DNA of 64,000 bases from Sphingobacterium prati (GCF_013167215.1 NZ_JABJWY010000038.1:460765-524764), one strand, 5' to 3'; shown: positions 18,670-28,357, numbered from the stretch's first letter. The notes: a model not told the origin generated them from the letters alone. Translations and numbers: made by a program.

Positions 18670-19005
18670 TTAACAGTTAGGAGGCGGCGTTGGAACCGTA
18701 GGATGGAAAGCTAAAATGCTTTTCTCGTTTTTTAGATAATTCTTTTGTTTTCCTTGGTTCTCAACAATGATGGATTCGAATACAATGGGTTCGTTTGTCT
18801 TTGTATTGAAAAATTTTGAGGCAGTCTCAAGCGTGTCAGTGCTCGCGCCGTTATTGTTCTCGATTTCAATTTGTAAAACAATTTGCAGAATAGTATTTTG
18901 GTCTAAACTATTCGAGAAAATAGGCGAAATAGAGATGGCCATCTTTGTGAAAAAGATGATCGCACATAAGAATGCTGCCACAAATCTAAATCTCTTATTT
19001 AACAT
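18670..19005 (-). CDS. Small hypothetical membrane-anchored or secreted protein
   Basis: Not recognised. The 111 residues begin with a basic N-terminus and a hydrophobic helix (residues 8-27, FVAAFLCAIIFFTKMAI), a signal anchor or uncleaved signal peptide. An Asn/Thr/Glu-rich outer part follows, and the tail is PTVPTPPPNC with a final Cys. It sits alone between the SulP transporter and the divergent HerA-like gene. No exact promoter box or strong terminator was seen; an 8-bp hairpin (18617-18635) lies downstream. Composition and signal suggest a real gene. Confidence 0.55.
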   Translation of the reverse strand: MLNKRFRFVAAFLCAIIFFTKMAISISPIFSNSLDQNTILQIVLQIEIENNNGASTDTLETASKFFNTKTNEPIVFESIIVENQGKQKNYLKNEKSILAFHPTVPTPPPNC

Positions 19006-19175
19006 TTTTTAGTACCTTTAATCTTATCGTTTACGTTGTAAAAATAGCAATTCTATGTTAATTTCAAATTAAAAGTGCGTAAAAAATGAAATTTGGCATG
19101 AAATTGTGACGAAAAGATTATTTTTTGGAAAGTTTTCAAATAGTGTTTATGAATTATAAATATTAAGCCTTATCT

Positions 19176-20717
19176 ATGGCAAACAAAGAACAATTTATCG
19201 AGAAGGTTCAAACTTCTTATAACCCTAAGGGTGCTTTTATCTATTTGGGAGCAGGTATATTGAATGGGGAAATTTTAGCGGAGGCGAAAGTCAACCTAGC
19301 GCTTAAAATGATGAATCGTCATGGATTGATTGCTGGTGCGACGGGAACAGGTAAAACGCGGACACTGCAATTGATTGCCGAGCAACTATCAGATGCCGCA
19401 GTACCCGTATTTATGCTGGATGTAAAAGGCGATCTTTCTGGTCTGGCTGTTCCAGGTGTTACTAATCAGGCATTATTGGATCGTGGTAATGCGGTTGGGA
19501 TCCCCTTTGAGCCGGCAAGTTTTCCTGTCGAATTATATTCGCTTTCGGGTAATAAAGGAATTCCAATGCGGATTACAATAGACGATTTTGGACCTGTCTT
19601 ATTGGGGAGAATCTTAGAGTTGAACGAAACGCAGACCGGTGTTTTGGCCGCTATGTTTAAGTATGCACAGGATCATCAAATGCCATTGATAGACTTTGCG
19701 GATGCCAAAAAGTTATTAACCTATCTTTCTGACGGTCCTGGAAGTGAGGAGATCAAAAATGATTATGGTAAGATCAGCTCGGCAAGTTCAGGAACGATCT
19801 TACGTAAGATCGTCGCTTTGGAACAACAGGGGCTAGCCCATATCTTTGGTGAGAAGGAGTTTGATATCAACGATCTATTCCAGAAAATCGACGGCAAAGG
19901 CATTATCAGTTTACTGAACATTTCGGATGTACAAGATCAGCCAGTCCTTTATTCTACATTTTTATTGAGCTTACTTGCCCAATTGTTTAAAAATATGCCC
20001 GAAGTAGGGGATTTGGACAAACCTAAATTGGTTTTTTTCTTTGATGAGGCACATCTTCTTTTTAATGGAGCTTCCAAAGCCTTTCTAACACAGGTAGATC
20101 AGATTATCCGCCTTATTCGTTCCAAAGGAATCGGTGTGTTTTTCTGTACACAATCTCCGACAGATGTTCCTGAATCTGTATTAGCGCAATTGGGGAACCG
20201 CGTACAACATGCATTGCGAGCCTTTACACCCAATGATGCCGAAAATTTGAAAAAGACAGTAAGAACTTATCCAAAATCAGACTTCTATGAGATTGATCAG
20301 GTGTTAACTTCACTGGGTACTGGTCAGGCCCTGATTACTGTATTGAATGATAAAGGTATTCCTACTGAGGTTGTAGCGACCCATCTTGTACCTGCCCGCG
20401 CGATAATGGGGCCAGCAGACGATGCGACAGTCAATCAGATTATTAATCAGTCCGACCTAAAGGCAAAGTATCAGGAAAGACAGGAAAATCGTTCCGCTGC
20501 TGAGATGATCGATGAGAAAATGCAGGTGGTGCAACAGGAAGAAGAGCGTGCTGCGGCGGAGAAGGAAGCCGCGAAAAACGATAGGCCGACGTCGAGAAGG
20601 CAAACGCCATTGGAGGCCGCGCAGCGCACCGCGACCACGACACTTGCACGGGAAGGAGTCAAGCTTTTGGGTAAATTGGCAACAGGATTATTGAACGCAT
20701 TTTTAAAAAAGAAATAA
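19176..20717 (+). CDS. HerA-like ATPase (DUF853/YjgR family)
   Basis: This 513-residue protein matches the DUF853 helicase-like ATPases (E. coli YjgR). Walker A is GATGTGKT (residues 54-61); Walker B is FFFDEAHLLF near residue 290; a sensor segment IGVFFCTQSPTDVPE follows. The C-terminal 90 residues are a charged, Glu/Ala/Arg-rich coiled region. The family belongs to the HerA/FtsK class of translocating ATPases, but its cellular role is not established. It is a single gene; a 16-bp inverted repeat lies downstream. Confidence 0.88.
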   Translation: MANKEQFIEKVQTSYNPKGAFIYLGAGILNGEILAEAKVNLALKMMNRHGLIAGATGTGKTRTLQLIAEQLSDAAVPVFMLDVKGDLSGLAVPGVTNQALLDRGNAVGIPFEPASFPVELYSLSGNKGIPMRITIDDFGPVLLGRILELNETQTGVLAAMFKYAQDHQMPLIDFADAKKLLTYLSDGPGSEEIKNDYGKISSASSGTILRKIVALEQQGLAHIFGEKEFDINDLFQKIDGKGIISLLNISDVQDQPVLYSTFLLSLLAQLFKNMPEVGDLDKPKLVFFFDEAHLLFNGASKAFLTQVDQIIRLIRSKGIGVFFCTQSPTDVPESVLAQLGNRVQHALRAFTPNDAENLKKTVRTYPKSDFYEIDQVLTSLGTGQALITVLNDKGIPTEVVATHLVPARAIMGPADDATVNQIINQSDLKAKYQERQENRSAAEMIDEKMQVVQQEEERAAAEKEAAKNDRPTSRRQTPLEAAQRTATTTLAREGVKLLGKLATGLLNAFLKKK

Positions 20718-20771
20718 TACGATTTATTGATATTTTTCATTCCGATACGCTATTTTTAGAAACGGATCAGC

Positions 20772-20811
20772 ACTTAGCTAAATTTGCTTTTAAGGGCAAA
20801 TTTAGCTAAGT
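20772..20811 (+). terminator. Perfect 16-bp inverted repeat after the HerA-like gene
   Basis: The arms 20772-20787 and 20796-20811 are exactly complementary with an 8-nt loop. Only three T follow before GGGG, so termination is uncertain. It could also act on the downstream nucleotidyltransferase mRNA. Confidence 0.5.
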
Positions 20812-20850
20812 TTGGGGACGAAAAGAAAGTTCTATTAACGCAATTTAAAT

Positions 20851-21762
20851 ATGAGTAAACCAACCCTTTTGATTTTGGCAGCAGGAATGGCTAGCCGGTA
20901 TGGTTCTTTAAAACAAGTAGATGGTTTTGGCCCACACGGCGAGACAATTATTGACTATTCAATCTATGATGCCATTCGTGCAGGATTTGGAAAAGTTGTA
21001 TTCATTATCCGGGAAGAATTCCTGGAGAAAATGAAAGAAGTTTTTGATAAAAAGTTGGAAGGTAAAATAGAAGTAGACTACGCTTTTCAAGATTTTGATT
21101 TAACGAAATTTGGTGTAAATCATGTCATTGAAAGAACGAAACCTTGGGGGACAGCACATGCTGTGATGAGTGCTAAAGATAAAGTAAATGAACCATTTTG
21201 TGTCATTAATGCGGACGATTTTTATGGTTCAGATTCGTTTGACAAAATGGCAAAGTTTTTAACGACTGAGGTATCAGACCAGCAGATGTCATTGATGGGC
21301 TTCCAAGTGGGTAATACAATGTCTGATTACGGCTATGTATCACGCGGTGTCTGTGAAGTCAGTGCTTCTGGACATATGGAAAGTGTTACCGAACGTACGA
21401 ACATCTATTACAAAGGTGAGGGCGATGATCGCAAAATTGTTTATGAAGAAAATGGCGTTGAATATGATTTAGATCCGCAGACACGTGTTTCGATGAATTT
21501 TTGGGGCTTTACACCAAAAATATTCGAAGTTGCGCAAGCGATGTTCCCTGCCTTTGTTGAAGAAAATAAAGAAAATTTGAAAGCAGAATTTTTTATTCCT
21601 TCTGTTCCGGATTATATGGTGAAACATAAATTGGCGGATTTTAAAGTAATCCCGACCTCATCAAAATGGTTTGGCGTAACTTATAAAGAAGATAAGCCTA
21701 TTGTTCAGGAATCAATTTCTAAATTGGTTGTCGATGGTATTTATCCTGAAAAGTTATTTTAA
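20851..21762 (+). CDS. Nucleotidyltransferase family protein (sugar-nucleotide type)
   Basis: The 303-residue protein has the nucleotidyltransferase Rossmann-like fold: LAAGMASRYGSLKQ (residues 9-22) binds the nucleotide, and INADDFYG (Asp at 122-123) is the metal-binding motif. The family (PF00483-like) transfers NMP to a sugar phosphate or another phosphorylated compound. The true substrate is not evident. It is flanked by its own terminator and no pathway genes. In other Bacteroidota such genes often sit beside phosphotransferases, which is not so here. Confidence 0.82.
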   Translation: MSKPTLLILAAGMASRYGSLKQVDGFGPHGETIIDYSIYDAIRAGFGKVVFIIREEFLEKMKEVFDKKLEGKIEVDYAFQDFDLTKFGVNHVIERTKPWGTAHAVMSAKDKVNEPFCVINADDFYGSDSFDKMAKFLTTEVSDQQMSLMGFQVGNTMSDYGYVSRGVCEVSASGHMESVTERTNIYYKGEGDDRKIVYEENGVEYDLDPQTRVSMNFWGFTPKIFEVAQAMFPAFVEENKENLKAEFFIPSVPDYMVKHKLADFKVIPTSSKWFGVTYKEDKPIVQESISKLVVDGIYPEKLF

Positions 21763-21787
21763 GAGCTAACGAAAATAGCTTATATTG

Positions 21788-21819
21788 AACCTGTATTGTT
21801 TGACAATACAGGTTTTTTA
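21788..21819 (+). terminator. Terminator of the nucleotidyltransferase gene
   Basis: An 11-bp stem (AACCTGTATTG with CAATACAGGTT) is followed by six T. Confidence 0.9.
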
Positions 21820-21929
21820 TTGTGACAAATAACAGCAATGGAAACAGTACTGTTCTAGGAAATGAAGGCATTGGCAGCAGCAATTAGTTAACCATTATGT
21901 CCGACTGTGATAAAAAGTAAATTATATAA

Positions 21930-22607
21930 ATGAAAAAAATACTTCAGGTGTTAGGATATATTATTTTAGGAATTATAAGCTTTTGCATTTTATATATTGT
22001 TGCGGAATATAGTCTTTCAAGACTCTCCGCATCCCGTAAAGAGGCTCCGGAAAACCGAACAATACAAGTCTTTGTCAAATCCAATGGTGTACATACGGAC
22101 ATTGTTTTGCCGGTCGTTGTGAAAGAGATGGATTGGTCTGTCCTCTTTCCGTATGCTAATACAGTTGGAAAAAAGGCTAATTATCGCTATATGGGTATAG
22201 GTTGGGGCGATAAGGGCTTTTACTTGGATACGCCAGAGTGGAAAGACCTCAAGGCATCAACGGCTTTTGTGGCTGCTTTTGGACTGGGAGAGTCTGCTAT
22301 GCATGTGACCTATTATAACACTATTGAAGAAGACGATTTGTGTTTTGAATATAAAATAAATGAAGAGCAATATCGTGCACTGGTGAAGTATATCTATGAT
22401 TCTTTGGACCTGCGTGAAGGGAAGCCGATCTTGGTCGAAACAGATGCGCAATACGATGATGCAGATGCCTTTTATGAAGCAAAAGGGTCTTATAGCATGT
22501 TCTACTCTTGTAATACTTGGACAAACAATGCATTGAAGAAGGCAGATATGCCAGCTGGAGTTTGGGCAACATTGGACAAGGGTATATTGAGCCATTATCG
22601 CAAATAG
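21930..22607 (+). CDS. DUF2459 (TIGR02117) family protein
   Basis: This 225-residue protein starts with a membrane helix (residues 6-28) and then shows the family motifs SNGVHTDIVLPV, YRYMGIGWGDKGFYLDTP and FYSCNTWTNNALK. The conserved His in GVHTD and Cys in SCNTW resemble a Cys/His catalytic arrangement, as in NlpC/P60-like hydrolases. That is my inference; the family has no proven function. It is anchored in the inner membrane with the domain outside, and stands alone before a bidirectional terminator. Confidence 0.8.
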   Translation: MKKILQVLGYIILGIISFCILYIVAEYSLSRLSASRKEAPENRTIQVFVKSNGVHTDIVLPVVVKEMDWSVLFPYANTVGKKANYRYMGIGWGDKGFYLDTPEWKDLKASTAFVAAFGLGESAMHVTYYNTIEEDDLCFEYKINEEQYRALVKYIYDSLDLREGKPILVETDAQYDDADAFYEAKGSYSMFYSCNTWTNNALKKADMPAGVWATLDKGILSHYRK

Positions 22608-22676
22608 CTGTGGCTTATTGAATTCTGTGCAATATAGATAAAAAGCTCTTTCGCTTTTCTAGCGGAGATGTTCCCA

Positions 22677-22721
22677 TAAACAAAAAAGCTCGGGGTATAT
22701 GCCCCGAGCTTTTTTGTTTAT
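22677..22721. terminator. Bidirectional terminator between the DUF2459 gene and dnaK
   Basis: A nearly 19-bp stem around AAGCTCGGGG and CCCCGAGCTT carries A-rich and T-rich outer arms. It serves both convergent genes. Confidence 0.92.
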
Positions 22722-22733
22722 AAGGAGGAGTGA

Positions 22734-24638
22734 TTATTTCACTTCTTCGTAATCTACGTCAGTTACGTCATCACCACCTTGACTTCCACCTTGTGCTTGA
22801 CCAGCATCTCCTTGAGGTTGTTGTGCACCACCTTGCGAAGCCGCGTACATCTCTTCAGAAGCCGCATTCCAAGCGTTTTGCAATTCTTCAGAAGCCGCAT
22901 CGATATCAGCGAAGTTTTTCGCTTCGTAAGCCGCTTTTAATTTTGTTAAGCCGGCTTCGATAGGAGCTTTCTTATCTGCTGAAATCTTGTCGCCATATTC
23001 TTTCAATTGTTTCTCAGTTGAGAAGATTAAGGCATCAGCTGCATTTACTTTGTCAGCTTCTTCTTTCATTTTTTTATCAGCATCAGCATTTGCTTCAGCT
23101 TCTTCTTTCATGCGTTTGATTTCGTCATCAGACAAACCTGAAGATGCTTCAATACGGATGTTTTGCTCTTTACCAGTTGCTTTATCTTTTGCTGATACTT
23201 TAATGATACCGTTGGCGTCAATGTCAAAGGTAACTTCAATTTGAGGTACTCCACGAGGTGCAGGTGGAATATCGTTCAAATGGAAGCGGCCGATTGTACG
23301 GTTTTGAGCTGCCATTGGACGTTCACCTTGTAAGATGTGGATTTCTACTGATGGTTGGTTGTCAGAAGCCGTAGAGAATGTTTCCGATTTTTTAGTCGGA
23401 ATCGTTGTATTCGCTTCGATCAATTTCGTCATGACACCACCCATTGTTTCGATACCCAATGAAAGTGGAGTTACATCTAATAATAAGACATCTTTTACCT
23501 CACCAGTCAATACACCGCCTTGGATTGCCGCACCTAAAGCAACAACTTCGTCAGGGTTAACACCTTTAGAAGGTTCTTTTCCAAAGAATGCTTTTACAGC
23601 GTCAACGATTGCAGGGATACGCGTAGAACCACCTACTAAGATGATCTCGTCGATATCTGATTTGCTGAAACCAGCATTTTTCAATGCAGATTCACAAGGA
23701 GCAATTGTTCTCTTGATCAAGTCAGCTGCTAAAGCCTCAAATTTAGCGCGTGATAAGCTACGAACTAAGTGTTTTGGACCAGTAGCATCTGCCGTGATGT
23801 ATGGTAAGTTGATCTCTGTTGAGGTTGCACTTGACAATTCAATTTTAGCTTTTTCAGCAGCTTCTTTCAAACGTTGCAATGCCATTGGGTCCTTTTTCAA
23901 GTCAAAGCCATTGTTTTCGCTTTTGAATTCTTCATTCAACCAGTTGATGATTACGTTATCGAAGTCATCACCACCTAAGTGTGTGTCACCATCAGTAGAT
24001 TTAACTTCGAATACACCATCACCTAATTCCAATACGGAAACGTCATGTGTACCACCACCACAGTCAAACACAACGATCTTCATGTCTTTGTGCGCTTTAT
24101 CCAAACCATAAGCTAAAGCTGCGGCTGTAGGTTCGTTGATGATACGTTTAACAGATAAACCAGCGATTTCACCAGCTTCTTTTGTTGCTTGACGTTGTGC
24201 ATCGTTAAAATATGCAGGCACCGTGATGACAGCTTCAGTTACTTCTTGGCCTAAGAAATCCTCAGCTGTTTTCTTCATTTTTTGAAGAATCATTGCAGAG
24301 ATCTCCTGTGGCGTATATTTACGATCGTCAATTTCTACGCGAGGTGTATTGTTATCACCCTTAACGATGTTATAAGGTACATGTTCAGCTTCTTTTACGG
24401 CCTCATCATATGAAAGCCCCATAAAACGTTTAATAGAATAAATCGTTTTATGCGGATTAGTAATTGCTTGACGCTTAGCTGGGTCACCCACTTTACGTTC
24501 GCCACCTTCTACAAAAGCTACAATGGAAGGAGTGGTACGTTTACCTTCGTTGTTCGTAATTACTACAGGCTCGTTACCTTCCATTACGGCAACACATGAG
24601 TTTGTAGTACCTAAGTCAATTCCTATAATTTTAGACAT
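22734..24638 (-). CDS. dnaK: Molecular chaperone DnaK (Hsp70)
   Basis: The 634-residue Hsp70 has every hallmark: IGIDLGTTNSCVAV at the N-terminus, VFDCGGGTHDVSVLELG for ATP hydrolysis, ILVGGSTRIP, the linker LLLDVTPLSLGIE and a Gly/Gln-rich C-terminal tail ending in DVDYEEVK. The second signature reads FDCGGGTHD where many DnaKs have FDLGGGTFD. It folds client proteins with DnaJ and GrpE, which are not next to it here. No TAnnTTTG box is visible upstream, but a sigma-54-like element is. Confidence 0.98.
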   Translation of the reverse strand: MSKIIGIDLGTTNSCVAVMEGNEPVVITNNEGKRTTPSIVAFVEGGERKVGDPAKRQAITNPHKTIYSIKRFMGLSYDEAVKEAEHVPYNIVKGDNNTPRVEIDDRKYTPQEISAMILQKMKKTAEDFLGQEVTEAVITVPAYFNDAQRQATKEAGEIAGLSVKRIINEPTAAALAYGLDKAHKDMKIVVFDCGGGTHDVSVLELGDGVFEVKSTDGDTHLGGDDFDNVIINWLNEEFKSENNGFDLKKDPMALQRLKEAAEKAKIELSSATSTEINLPYITADATGPKHLVRSLSRAKFEALAADLIKRTIAPCESALKNAGFSKSDIDEIILVGGSTRIPAIVDAVKAFFGKEPSKGVNPDEVVALGAAIQGGVLTGEVKDVLLLDVTPLSLGIETMGGVMTKLIEANTTIPTKKSETFSTASDNQPSVEIHILQGERPMAAQNRTIGRFHLNDIPPAPRGVPQIEVTFDIDANGIIKVSAKDKATGKEQNIRIEASSGLSDDEIKRMKEEAEANADADKKMKEEADKVNAADALIFSTEKQLKEYGDKISADKKAPIEAGLTKLKAAYEAKNFADIDAASEELQNAWNAASEEMYAASQGGAQQPQGDAGQAQGGSQGGDDVTDVDYEEVK

Positions 24639-24683
24639 ATCTTGTATTTTAATTTTTTACTTAATAAATTCTAACACTCTATT

Positions 24684-24701
24684 ATCAACCCTTATGCCAA
24701 T
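24684..24701 (-). promoter_or_regulatory. Sigma-54-like element upstream of dnaK
   Basis: On the minus strand the sequence TTGGCATAAGGGTTGATA has the -24 GG followed after exactly 10 nt by GA in place of the -12 GC. The start point would lie about 35 nt before the dnaK ATG. This is one mismatch at a key position, so it is only a candidate. Confidence 0.3.
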
Positions 24702-24769
24702 CCGAATGTTTTGTAAAAAAATCACTATTTGTCATCAATTTGTCCTTAGGTACTGCCAAACTGACATTT

Positions 24770-25654
24770 TCAATAGACAAGTTGCTCCAAGATCCTTTTT
24801 TTTGCTGACTCGTTTTGGCGATTCCGTGGCATATATCTGCCAAATAGCGCTGAAAATTCCTCCAATTTCATCTGCTTTGATTTTTTGTCCCGCCATTCTG
24901 TAGGAACAAGATGATTGCTGTAGGCGATATGAGTTGCCCAATATTGGATGTGCATCTCGGGGATGACCAAACCCAATATCATTCCTGGGAGGCCGTGGCT
25001 CAAGGCTGGCCCGCCAGAAACTGGTATTTCCTCTGTGTAATAAGCGATTAAATACAGCGAGTCTTTGGTCGCTCCATTTACCCTTCGGCAATTGACTCCT
25101 GCAATCGTACGAAATTCTTCTGTAAAACGCCAGGTGATGCTATCCAAGGTTTCGGCGAGCAAATATTTCTCATCGATATCCAATTGGATATCAGCTGTCA
25201 TGGCTTTTAGATCCTGAAAAAGTACTTTGCCGTTTTTGCTGGCACTCCCTCTGAACATACCGCGTGGGTTTCCGCCACTACCGCGATTTCCACCCTGATT
25301 TCTACCGCCTCTTCCAGCACCTGAGCTCATTGTAGCTGTCCGCATTTTACCGCCCTCGTTCGACTTCGCTGTAGCCGGGCTTTCCTCCGGCATAAGGACT
25401 GTCGCATTCTCATCGAAATATAAATTCAATTTATCTGTGTGTGAGTCGGGCATCTTATCCAAATGTTCCATAAAACCCATGCCGCGATCCATCATTTTTG
25501 AACTCATGTCATTGGATATTTGCCGCATCCGGGCTTTGGTATAAGTGACTTTGTCGAAGCTGATGGTTCCCCGGTTACCAAAATAGGCATATTGTGCCTG
25601 AAGAGATAAGCCCATGAGGCAAAGTATAGTGAGAATCAGATATGTTTTAATCAT
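24770..25654 (-). CDS. GLPGLI family protein
   Basis: The protein has 294 residues, with a signal peptide (MIKTYLILTILCLMGLSLQAQ) and the family signature at HGLPGMILGLV near residue 225. A Gly/Arg/Asn-rich insert (GRGGRNQGGNRGSGG) lies near residues 115-135 and looks disordered. GLPGLI proteins are periplasmic or outer-surface proteins of unknown function in Bacteroidota. The start overlaps the end of the upstream TonB-type barrel by 8 bp, so they are translationally coupled and probably form one system. Confidence 0.85.
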   Translation of the reverse strand: MIKTYLILTILCLMGLSLQAQYAYFGNRGTISFDKVTYTKARMRQISNDMSSKMMDRGMGFMEHLDKMPDSHTDKLNLYFDENATVLMPEESPATAKSNEGGKMRTATMSSGAGRGGRNQGGNRGSGGNPRGMFRGSASKNGKVLFQDLKAMTADIQLDIDEKYLLAETLDSITWRFTEEFRTIAGVNCRRVNGATKDSLYLIAYYTEEIPVSGGPALSHGLPGMILGLVIPEMHIQYWATHIAYSNHLVPTEWRDKKSKQMKLEEFSALFGRYMPRNRQNESAKKRILEQLVY

Positions 25655-28340
25655 TGCTTTTTCCTAAATATTTATTGAAATCCCATTTGACACCGACTAG
25701 AAAATACTGTGTTAATACCTGTTGGATAGACTCCGAATAGTTGGTGTCACTGCCATTCCGACGGGTGTTGTTAAATGTATTGAAAAGATCAAAAGCCTTT
25801 AGGCTGATGGTCAGACTTTCATCTTTTAACACCTTTTTCTCCAGTTCTAAATTGGTATAAAATTGATTAATTGATTTTTTGTAGAGCTTGGTGGGGCCGG
25901 TATAACTATAGTAAATGTTTGTCATGATGTTGAATTTCTTCGGTAGAAAATATTTAATATATCCTGAAGCACCGCCTTCAAAGTTGGTCGAGTTATACTG
26001 CGTATTGATTGAGTTTTGCTGTGCGTTGATACCCGCATTCAGGGAGATATCAAAATCAAAGCCTTCTGAGTCTTGTTCATTCAAACTTGAGCCGAGGTTG
26101 AACGAAGTGTTTTTCGAATTGTTTAGACGGAACTCACCCTGAGACTGCTCACTTTCAAATTTTGTGAAGCTATAGCTATTGCTGTAGCGTACATTTGCGC
26201 TCTTATTGAAATTAATCCGACGGTTGGCTACTGGCTGCATATGATTGATATTCAATCCGCCATTCCAGTTCGATTTGCCGGATAAATTTTCATAACTACT
26301 GATCTGGGCCGAATTTTCGAGCACTGTTATTTTGTTAACAATTGGGTTATTGACAAAAGAGAAGTTTCCGTTAATGTTAATATTGGTGCCTTTTAATAGG
26401 CTGAACGCATTATAGTTTGCGGAAATGTTATTGTTAACAGCACGTTTGAGGTTGGGGTTACCGATCTGTTGAAACAATGGATTCGTTTGAGGCTGTAGTG
26501 GTTGCAATTGATCAAACGAAGGAATAATATTCGAACTTTGATAGGCCAGTCGGATATTTTTGCTATTTGAAAGCCGATAATTTGCATCAAAATTTAAATT
26601 GTTATCCCAGAAATTTCGGGAAAGATCCACATTCCGAAAGCTATCATTTAATTTTTGGTTTTTATAGAATGTGCGGTTGGAGAGATTGACCTCAAATTTA
26701 TCCTTTCGATAAGACAAATGGACATTGATTCCCTGGTTTGTATTGTTGTCGATCTGATCTTTGGAATATAAGGTGTCCACTTTACCCGTGGCATTATCTC
26801 TTGAGCGCTGTTCATTTGTGCTCTTGGAGTGATTGAAGCTATAGCCCAGCGCTAAATTCATGGCGTCATTGATCCGGTTGTTGAAATTCAGCGAGGAAGA
26901 AAAGTTGTTGCTTTTATTTTCGCCAATTCTGGTTTGATCAATAATGGTACTGTCATTGCTTTTAAATATATAGGTCTTTGAATTTACTTTGCTCTCCGAA
27001 CTGGATTCATTAAAGTTATTGCCGACCATCAGGTTTAACGAGCTCCCTGCTTTTAACCGCTTCCGGTAGTTCAGTCGGAAATTATTGCTTTTGCTCGAAG
27101 TATTTGATTCATTATCCTCGTTAAAGGAGCTGACCGCAGTTCCTGTACCATCACTGGTCGCACTTTCAGTATGATTCAGGTTGAAATTAGTTGACCAATT
27201 GCCATTGGTCTGTAGTTCCATATTTTGGGTTGAATCCAGCCGCATGGATAGATTGGATCTGACGCCGTTACTTCTTGCGCTGCTTTTGTTGTTACTTTTG
27301 CTTTTTCGCTCTAATACGGATTCGTCAGGAAGGATATTTTTGTTGTAATCTTCTGAACGATTTTTATTACTGCTGTTGTTATAGTTGTAATTGGCGTTAA
27401 CTTTTAATGCTTTTTTAAAGAACTGGTTTTCGTAGTTGGCGCCTAAAGACGTATTCAGTGGTTCCCCGGTGATCTGATTGTTCATCCGCAACGATCCTTC
27501 ACGGCCATTGGAACTGCCCATATTGTTATGATTCGCGGTTATGCCGATCCGCTCCGTTTGGTTGAATTTTGCGGCAAACAAGTTTCCGGCATAAAGTTCT
27601 TTGGTTCCTCCCAGGGCCTCTACACTTCCGAAAATACCTTTTCTGGCCTTTTCTTTTAGAACGACATTAACGGTCTGAATACGGACACCATCGTCTATGC
27701 CCGAGAGTTCAGCTTCTTCCGATTTTTTCTCATACAGCTGTACTTTATCTACGGCATCAGCCCGGACATTGCGGATGGCAATTTTGGGGTCATAACCGAA
27801 AAACTCTTCACCATCAATAAAGACTTTCTGAACAGCCTTGCCCTGAGCGGAGATATTCCCATCACCTGAAACAGTGAAACCAGGCAATCGGCGCAAAAGA
27901 TCTTCGAGTTTGGCGTTTTTTTCGGTTTCAAAACTCGCTGCATCATATTCTATCGTGTCGCCCTTGATTGTGATCGGTAACCTGCGGGATACGATAACCT
28001 CTTCCAGTACATTTTTTTGCGAATTGATTTTGATATCACTGAGATCAACATCCTTATCGTTGATGTCGATGGTATCGCTATAAAGTTCAAACTTGGGGTA
28101 AGTAGCTAAAAGGATATAACTTCCCGGTTTTATATTTTTGATCTGAAACTTTCCTTCTTCGTTGGCCCTGTTGTAATAGCGCAGGACAGAGTCCCTATTT
28201 AGTAAGATCACGGAGGCATTGGTCAATGGCTTATTGTCAGCTTTATCTAAAATTTTCCCTTTTAAACTTGATTGGGAATAGGCCGTGCTAATCGTAAAAA
28301 AAAATAGAAATAATGGAAATAATTGAATTAATCTTTTCAT
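25647..28340 (-). CDS. Large outer-membrane beta-barrel protein with CarboxypepD-type domain
   Basis: The 897-residue protein has a signal peptide (cleavage near residue 22), a carboxypeptidase-regulatory-like beta-sandwich (about residues 25-110), a plug-like region (about 115-220, with VFIDGEEFFGYDPK) and a C-terminal barrel of the outer-membrane beta-barrel family 3. The middle is extremely Asn/Ser-rich. It resembles TonB-dependent receptors and is commonly paired with GLPGLI proteins. Its ligand is unknown. The promoter TATCTTTG lies 18 nt upstream of the ATG. Confidence 0.87.
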   Translation of the reverse strand: MKRLIQLFPLFLFFFTISTAYSQSSLKGKILDKADNKPLTNASVILLNRDSVLRYYNRANEEGKFQIKNIKPGSYILLATYPKFELYSDTIDINDKDVDLSDIKINSQKNVLEEVIVSRRLPITIKGDTIEYDAASFETEKNAKLEDLLRRLPGFTVSGDGNISAQGKAVQKVFIDGEEFFGYDPKIAIRNVRADAVDKVQLYEKKSEEAELSGIDDGVRIQTVNVVLKEKARKGIFGSVEALGGTKELYAGNLFAAKFNQTERIGITANHNNMGSSNGREGSLRMNNQITGEPLNTSLGANYENQFFKKALKVNANYNYNNSSNKNRSEDYNKNILPDESVLERKSKSNNKSSARSNGVRSNLSMRLDSTQNMELQTNGNWSTNFNLNHTESATSDGTGTAVSSFNEDNESNTSSKSNNFRLNYRKRLKAGSSLNLMVGNNFNESSSESKVNSKTYIFKSNDSTIIDQTRIGENKSNNFSSSLNFNNRINDAMNLALGYSFNHSKSTNEQRSRDNATGKVDTLYSKDQIDNNTNQGINVHLSYRKDKFEVNLSNRTFYKNQKLNDSFRNVDLSRNFWDNNLNFDANYRLSNSKNIRLAYQSSNIIPSFDQLQPLQPQTNPLFQQIGNPNLKRAVNNNISANYNAFSLLKGTNININGNFSFVNNPIVNKITVLENSAQISSYENLSGKSNWNGGLNINHMQPVANRRINFNKSANVRYSNSYSFTKFESEQSQGEFRLNNSKNTSFNLGSSLNEQDSEGFDFDISLNAGINAQQNSINTQYNSTNFEGGASGYIKYFLPKKFNIMTNIYYSYTGPTKLYKKSINQFYTNLELEKKVLKDESLTISLKAFDLFNTFNNTRRNGSDTNYSESIQQVLTQYFLVGVKWDFNKYLGKSND

Positions 28341-28357
28341 TTACTGGTTATATCTGC

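Noticed and set aside
23335..24111. 258-codon open frame on the plus strand
   Set aside because: It is antisense to dnaK. The high-expression codon bias of dnaK leaves few stops on the other strand, and the peptide resembles no protein.
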